Source: an uncultured Armatimonadota bacterium (GTDB lineage: Bacteria > Armatimonadota > Fimbriimonadia > Fimbriimonadales > Fimbriimonadaceae). Taken from it: DNA of 64,000 nucleotides. The stretch lies in contig CAIYMO010000049.1 of the NCBI GenBank assembly GCA_903927345.1, positions 1-64,000 of the forward strand, in the 5' to 3' direction. Position numbers and translations under genes: made by a program. Positions within the stretch are counted from its first letter, which is position 1, and each line of letters begins with the position of its first letter. Shown here one piece after another: positions 60,176 through 64,000 of this stretch. A model generated the notes under the pieces. That model worked only from the letters and a program-made list of their open reading frames with translations, did no database searches and had not been told where the DNA came from.

Positions 60176-61221
60176 CTTGTCATCGCCTTGATCGAGGCCT
60201 GTTGGGCGAGCCTTCCGGCTATTTCCTTGAGCGCATCCGCCTGGGCTGATTGTGGGTACGCAACCACAGCCGGGATTCCTTGATCGCCCGCTTGAGAGAC
60301 TTGGGGATCAAACGGCACCGAGCCGAGGTATGGAACTTTGAGCTGGTTTGCGAGGTCTTCGCCGGATAAACCCGAGAACATTCTCGTCTCGGCACCAGTG
60401 ACAGGATCAACCAGAACGCCCATGTTCTCAACGACTCCAAGAATCGGCGAGTTAAGTCGTTTGAACAGTTGCACTGCCTTTCCAGCGATGTTGGCGGCTA
60501 CGTTGTGCGGTGTCGATACAATCACGACCCCGGTCAATGGGACGAGCTGAGCAAGTGACATCGGTGCATCGCCGGTTCCGGGAGGCAAATCGACAAGGAG
60601 GTAATCAAGCGTCCCCCAGTTGACGTCCGCAAGAAGCTGTCGGACTGTCCCAGCCACCATTGGACCGCGCCAAAGGACCGCCTGGTCGTCGTCGAGAAGG
60701 TAGCCAATTGACATCGTATGAACGCCAAATCGGAACACCGGAACGATTTTTTGTCCCTCGGTAAATGGCTTCTCGTTCTGGGCACCAAGAAGGAGGGGCA
60801 CCGAAGGACCATAAACATCAGCGTCCAAAATGCCAACTCGAGCTCCCTTCTGGGCCAATGCGACGGCGAGGTTGACGGTTACCGTGCTCTTTCCGACTCC
60901 TCCCTTTCCTGAGGCGATCGCGATGACGTTAGCCACGTCGGGCAGTAAATCTTCGGCTTCGGAGGGACGAGAGCGAACCGTCGCAGTCATCTCGATCTGG
61001 ACAGATGTAACTCCCTCAATCCCTTGAACTGCGGCTTCTGCCTGTGCTTTGAGTTCTTCTTTAACCGGGCAAGCGGGAGTGGTCAGGTTAATCGTGAAGG
61101 AGACCTGTCCTCCTTCGATCACGACATCCCTGACGAATCCGAGGGTGACAATATCGCGATGGAGGTCGGGGTCCATGACGACCTTGAGGGCATCAAGGAC
61201 TAGGCTCTCGGTTAGGGGCAT
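60172..61221 (-). CDS. mrp: Mrp/ApbC-type Fe-S carrier ATPase
   Basis: The ATG at 61221 (MPLTESLVLDALKVVMDPDL) gives the normal 349 aa; the frame extends to 61770 only by shadowing asd. The N-terminal MIP18/DUF59 domain has DIVTLGFVRDVVIEGG and TPACP. The ATPase has deviant Walker A GKGGVGKS (105-112), DADVYGPS, and LLVDLPPGTGD. Mrp proteins carry Fe-S clusters to target enzymes. The CxxC pair usually seen after VVENM is missing here (VVENMGVLVDPVTGAE), so cluster binding may differ. Confidence 0.92.
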   Translation of the reverse strand: MPLTESLVLDALKVVMDPDLHRDIVTLGFVRDVVIEGGQVSFTINLTTPACPVKEELKAQAEAAVQGIEGVTSVQIEMTATVRSRPSEAEDLLPDVANVIAIASGKGGVGKSTVTVNLAVALAQKGARVGILDADVYGPSVPLLLGAQNEKPFTEGQKIVPVFRFGVHTMSIGYLLDDDQAVLWRGPMVAGTVRQLLADVNWGTLDYLLVDLPPGTGDAPMSLAQLVPLTGVVIVSTPHNVAANIAGKAVQLFKRLNSPILGVVENMGVLVDPVTGAETRMFSGLSGEDLANQLKVPYLGSVPFDPQVSQAGDQGIPAVVAYPQSAQADALKEIAGRLAQQASIKAMTS

Positions 61222-61312
61222 TCTTTCAAGAGTACCTGTGTCGGGCCAGTTCGGGGGCGTGCAGCCGAGCTTGAACCTCTGATATGGCTCAACTATCGGG
61301 TACACACTAGGA

Positions 61313-62320
61313 GTGTCTTTAACAGTTGCCATTGTTGGCGCAACAGGTGCCGTCGGGGGCGAGTTCCTCCAACTCTTCTCAGAAAGAAACTTCCCAGTCA
61401 GCGAGCTACGACTGCTCGCATCTAAAAACTCTGTCGGGAAGACGTTGAACTTCGGAGGAAACCCTGTCAGTGTTGAAGAAGCGACAACGACCAGCTTCGA
61501 GGGCATTGACGTTGCCTTCTTCTCCGCAGGTGCTACTCGGTCACGAGAGCTGATTCCAGCGGCATTGGCGGCCGGTGCGCTGGTCATCGATAACTCAAGC
61601 GCCTTCCGAATGGACTCAGAGGTTCCGCTATTGGTTCCTGAAGTGAACCCAGAAGCGTTCGGTCCATCAAACAGACTGATCAGCGTTCCCAACTGTACAG
61701 CCATCCTTCTTTGCGTCGCGATTAACTCGCTTCGCACTCTTGGAAAAATGGAGAGGCTCATCGTAAGCACCTACCAAAGCGCAAGTGGTGGCGGAGCGGC
61801 GATGATGCATCAACTTCAAGAGGAAACGCGTGCTTACTTGGCAGGGACCGCGCTCCCCGCAAGCAAGCTCAATCACCAATACGCATTCAACCTGTTCAGC
61901 CATAACACGGCAATTGGCGCTGATGGCTACAACGAGGAAGAAGCCAAGGTCATAGAAGAGACGAGAAAGATTCTGGGAATGCCAGAGCTCAAGATCAATG
62001 TCACTTGCGTCCGGGTTCCGGTCCTCCGAGCGCACACAGAAACGGTCACCATCGAGTTTGAGGGTCCAGCCCCTTCGGTGGAAGCCGCCCGTGAAGTGCT
62101 CAGCCAAGCCGCTGGCGTTCGCCTCGTGGACAACCGTGAAGAGAACCGCTTCCCCACCCCACTCGACGCGAGTGGGCAAGGTGACGTCCTCGTGGGACGC
62201 GTACGGCAGGATGTTTCCAATCCAAATGCGCTGAGCTTGATGCTGGCCGGGGATCAGCTCTTGAAGGGCGCCGCGCTGAACGCGGTTCAGATTGCGGAGT
62301 TCGCGCTTAAACTAGCTTAA
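61313..62320 (+). CDS. asd: Aspartate-semialdehyde dehydrogenase
   Basis: A 335-aa enzyme with a GTG start. VAIVGATGAVGGEFLQLF binds NADP, Cys128 in SVPNCTAILL is the nucleophile, and QSASGGGAAMMHQL with the histidine of VPVLRAHTETV complete the active site. It makes aspartate semialdehyde, the branch point to lysine (see lysA), diaminopimelate, threonine and methionine. It diverges from mrp across 91 bp, and a terminator follows. Confidence 0.95.
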   Translation: MSLTVAIVGATGAVGGEFLQLFSERNFPVSELRLLASKNSVGKTLNFGGNPVSVEEATTTSFEGIDVAFFSAGATRSRELIPAALAAGALVIDNSSAFRMDSEVPLLVPEVNPEAFGPSNRLISVPNCTAILLCVAINSLRTLGKMERLIVSTYQSASGGGAAMMHQLQEETRAYLAGTALPASKLNHQYAFNLFSHNTAIGADGYNEEEAKVIEETRKILGMPELKINVTCVRVPVLRAHTETVTIEFEGPAPSVEAAREVLSQAAGVRLVDNREENRFPTPLDASGQGDVLVGRVRQDVSNPNALSLMLAGDQLLKGAALNAVQIAEFALKLA

Positions 62321-62325
62321 GAAAG

Positions 62326-62366
62326 TAAAAAAGAGTGGGCGACCAACTGGTTGCCCACTCTTTTTG
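62326..62366. terminator. Bidirectional intrinsic terminator between asd and the TolB-like gene
   Basis: AAGAGTGGGC (62331-62340) pairs with GCCCACTCTT (62353-62362), with an inner ACCA/TGGT pairing in the loop, an A-run before it and T-run after it. It ends both convergent transcripts. Confidence 0.88.
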
Positions 62367-62379
62367 CTTGTGGAGGCTC

Positions 62380-63567
62380 TTATCGTCGGAGCTTTCGTTT
62401 TCCGAAGGTGAAGTGGAATGGCTGTCCGCCAACCATTCGGCCTTGCGAGTTCGTGAAGTAGGTTGAAATACCGATTCCAGTACTGCCGACCAGCTTAAGA
62501 ACTCCGGTTCCGTCAGCGTTCATAACGTAGACTCCCGAGTCGGTATCGCTTCCCGTGAAGTTGATGTAGGAGACTTTAGATTCGCCTTCGTTAACTCCAA
62601 ATCCGCTCTCAAAGACAGCATCGGTCGTTGTTACCTGAGCAGTTACACCACCTGGATATGTAACAGTAAAGAGCTCAGTTTGGGTACCGCTTCCTCCGCT
62701 AACTGGCTGCTGGCTCGAGAAGTAAACCTTGGTTGCTGCGCGGTTCCAGCTTGGGGTGAAGGTCTCGGTATTCAACGTCGTCAGGGCAGTCTTTCCTGCT
62801 CCGGTTAAGTAGTTGACCGTGTAGAGGTCGGAGCTGGTTCCCGAAGGATTGTCCTTGCTGTAGACCACGGTTCGATTCGCCGAATCTGGGCAGACTGAGA
62901 AGTCACCACCATTATCAAGAATCGTTTCAGTTCCACCAGCGGCGGGCACCACGAAGAGCTTGTAGTTTGCGTCTCCTGTTCGCACGGCGCTGAACAGGAC
63001 GTATTGTCCGTCAGGGCTGAACTGGACGTCAAGAACATCTTCGAATACCGTGGTGGTGAGCTGAGTGGACGTAGCGGGGTTAAGCGCCGAGTTTCCACGA
63101 TACAGCTTCATCGACGGGATCGTCGCTGAATCAAAATTCACGAAGGCAAACTGGTTTGCAGTGTTCGGGTTTGCAGCAACGGCTTTGATGGTGTCGCCGT
63201 TGAAGGATGCAAGAACAGTCTCGTTTGAGCCGTCTTCTTTAATCGACTTCAAGAAGACGCCACTTCCGTCAAAACGGGTGAACAGGATCGCATTAGGGGG
63301 AAGCGATCCCAAGGTTCCGCCGCTGGTCGAACCTGTCGTAGCGGTTGTCGAAGTTGTTGAGGTCGTCGACGTTGTTGACGTGGTGGACGTCGTCGACGTC
63401 GTCGAAGTCGTGGACGTTGTCGCAGTTGTAGAGGTCGTTGCCGTCGTCGAGGTCGTAGCAGTTGAAGAGGTTGTTGAACCACCCCCGCCACCTCCACCAC
63501 ACGCGATCAAAACTGCCGAGCCAGCTACTGCCGAAATTGCTACCAAATTAAATCTGCGCTTCATCAC
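62380..63567 (-). CDS. TolB-like beta-propeller lipoprotein with Thr/Ser-rich linker
   Basis: A 395-aa lipoprotein: signal ISAVAGSAVLIAC, Cys23, then seven Gly. Residues about 31-84 are almost only Thr and Ser with scattered Ala in a TTS-type repeat, likely a surface tether or glycosylation site. The remaining part has PD40/TolB propeller blades: VQFSPDGQYVLFSAVRTGDANYKLFVV, RTVVYSKDNPSGTSSDLYTVN and SYINFTGSDTDSGVYVMNADGTG. It probably displays a propeller on the cell surface; the ligand is unknown. MMK gives two close start choices. Confidence 0.82.
   Translation of the reverse strand: MMKRRFNLVAISAVAGSAVLIACGGGGGGGSTTSSTATTSTTATTSTTATTSTTSTTSTTSTTSTTSTTSTTSTTATTGSTSGGTLGSLPPNAILFTRFDGSGVFLKSIKEDGSNETVLASFNGDTIKAVAANPNTANQFAFVNFDSATIPSMKLYRGNSALNPATSTQLTTTVFEDVLDVQFSPDGQYVLFSAVRTGDANYKLFVVPAAGGTETILDNGGDFSVCPDSANRTVVYSKDNPSGTSSDLYTVNYLTGAGKTALTTLNTETFTPSWNRAATKVYFSSQQPVSGGSGTQTELFTVTYPGGVTAQVTTTDAVFESGFGVNEGESKVSYINFTGSDTDSGVYVMNADGTGVLKLVGSTGIGISTYFTNSQGRMVGGQPFHFTFGKRKLRR
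63330..63477 (-). repeat. Low-complexity Thr/Ser-coding tract
   Basis: Imperfect 9-bp units (GTCGACGTT-like on the plus strand) encode the TTS-rich linker of the TolB-like lipoprotein. Unit length is a multiple of three, so copy-number change would alter linker length without a frameshift. Confidence 0.75.
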
Positions 63568-63608
63568 AAAGAACGCCCCTAAAAGCCGTAGGGCTACTTT
63601 ACAGCATT

Positions 63609-64000
63609 TCAGGCATCTTTTGCTAATTTAGGTGCGACTATTTGACCGTAAAGTTCGGGTCGGCGAGACTCGAGGATTGTGGTCTCATGCTTGCCTGGCA
63701 CGGTGACGTTTCTTTTGTTTCGGGCGACGCTCAGATCGAGTTCTGCGACCAATACGGTTTCCTCAGCCCCGGGGGCGCCATCAAGGACCTGACCGCTCGG
63801 CGAAATGATCTTGCTCTTGCCGATGAAGGCGTACCCATTCTCTGATCCGACCCGATTAGCTGTGATCACAAACACCTTGTTTTCCACTGCTCTTGCGATG
63901 CAAAGGTTGTCGGCGGAGATATCAGCACCGGTCGGCCAGTTAGTGGGCAGAGCGATAATGTCGGCCCCTTTGAGCCCGAGAGATCGGGCTGCTTCCGGGT
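63609..64000 (-). CDS. Carbon-nitrogen hydrolase (nitrilase family), partial
   Basis: The gene runs off the right edge; only the C-terminal 130 residues are visible. Reading from the edge, PEAARSLGLKGADIIALPTNWPTGADISADNLCIARAVENKVFVITANRVGSENGYAFIGKSKIISPSGQVL follows the nitrilase-superfamily pattern just after the catalytic Cys, which lies outside. EAARSLGLKGADIIALPTNW is the most diagnostic part. Family members hydrolyse nitriles or amides, such as N-carbamoyl compounds; the exact substrate cannot be named. Confidence 0.88.
   Translation of the reverse strand, partial: PEAARSLGLKGADIIALPTNWPTGADISADNLCIARAVENKVFVITANRVGSENGYAFIGKSKIISPSGQVLDGAPGAEETVLVAELDLSVARNKRNVTVPGKHETTILESRRPELYGQIVAPKLAKDA

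Noticed and set aside
61222-61770. N-terminal extension of mrp by 183 codons
   Set aside because: The extension lies over the asd gene on the other strand; the ATG at 61221 gives the normal Mrp length.
1-64000. CRISPR arrays, insertion sequences, phage genes or toxin-antitoxin pairs
   Set aside because: No regularly spaced direct repeats, transposase or integrase motifs, or phage structural genes were seen in any frame.

Overview
The window looks like chromosomal DNA of an uncultured or little-studied member of the Armatimonadota, most likely Fimbriimonadia. This is inferred from style, not from a database match. The signs are two DUF1559-type pseudopilins with the [25 protein letters not shown]-terminus, a PEP-CTERM protease, many Sec/lipobox exported proteins, a DUF481-like outer-membrane barrel ending in an aromatic residue (so a diderm envelope), frequent GTG starts and very tight gene packing. 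About 72 protein genes fill almost all of the 64 kb. There is one tRNA, one riboswitch, a few intrinsic terminators, and no sign of phage, IS elements or CRISPR.

Layout. 0-5 kb: a hairpin repeat, ankyrin-like and TPR-like hypotheticals, a chagasin-type inhibitor, a 5'-nucleotidase/SGNH hydrolase pair and an outer-membrane barrel. 5-10 kb: GNAT, then a reverse-strand run of carA, a 114-aa unknown, a pseudopilin plus small lipoprotein, and a half-length carB. 10-15 kb: a GH65-like lipoprotein translationally coupled to an 876-aa protein with GxDxY repeats and HEAT repeats. 15-21 kb: lysA, an M50 protease and trpS, then ahcY under an SAH riboswitch. 21-28 kb: ABC exporter, HtpX, LmeA-like protein, YgfZ-like protein, HAD, PAP2, PEP-CTERM serine protease and Dus. 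28-35 kb: surface-sugar genes (four glycosyltransferases, one with a -1 frameshift, plus galE) interrupted by proline dehydrogenase. 35-45 kb: penicillin-acylase-like hydrolase, tRNA-Glu, several DUF genes, a GH35-like glycosidase and a PDZ/alpha-beta hydrolase. 45-52 kb: PadR, arylamine N-acetyltransferase, an MntR-like regulator, NAD salvage (pnuC, nadR), an aminotransferase and an SdpR/SdpI pair. 52-64 kb: DUF1990 and TIGR01777 genes, a YpfJ-type peptidase, DUF2330, an SBP5 lipoprotein, a second pseudopilin, apt, a YedK-like gene, mrp, asd, a TolB-like lipoprotein and a partial nitrilase.

Gene interplay. Several short operons are supported by 1-4 bp start/stop overlaps: nucleotidase-SGNH, pseudopilin-lipoprotein, GxDxY protein-GH65, htpX-small basic protein, mntR-HhH, GH35-DUF1905. 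Many convergent pairs overlap at their 3' ends, up to 59 bp. Metabolism seen here covers the methyl cycle (ahcY), lysine/threonine-family biosynthesis (asd, lysA), carbamoyl phosphate (carA and half of carB), NAD salvage and purine salvage (apt). No wholly new defence or mobile system is evident. The strongest leads are the split carB separated from carA by a pseudopilin cassette, the riboswitch-terminator overlap, the GxDxY repeat protein, and the frameshifted glycosyltransferase.
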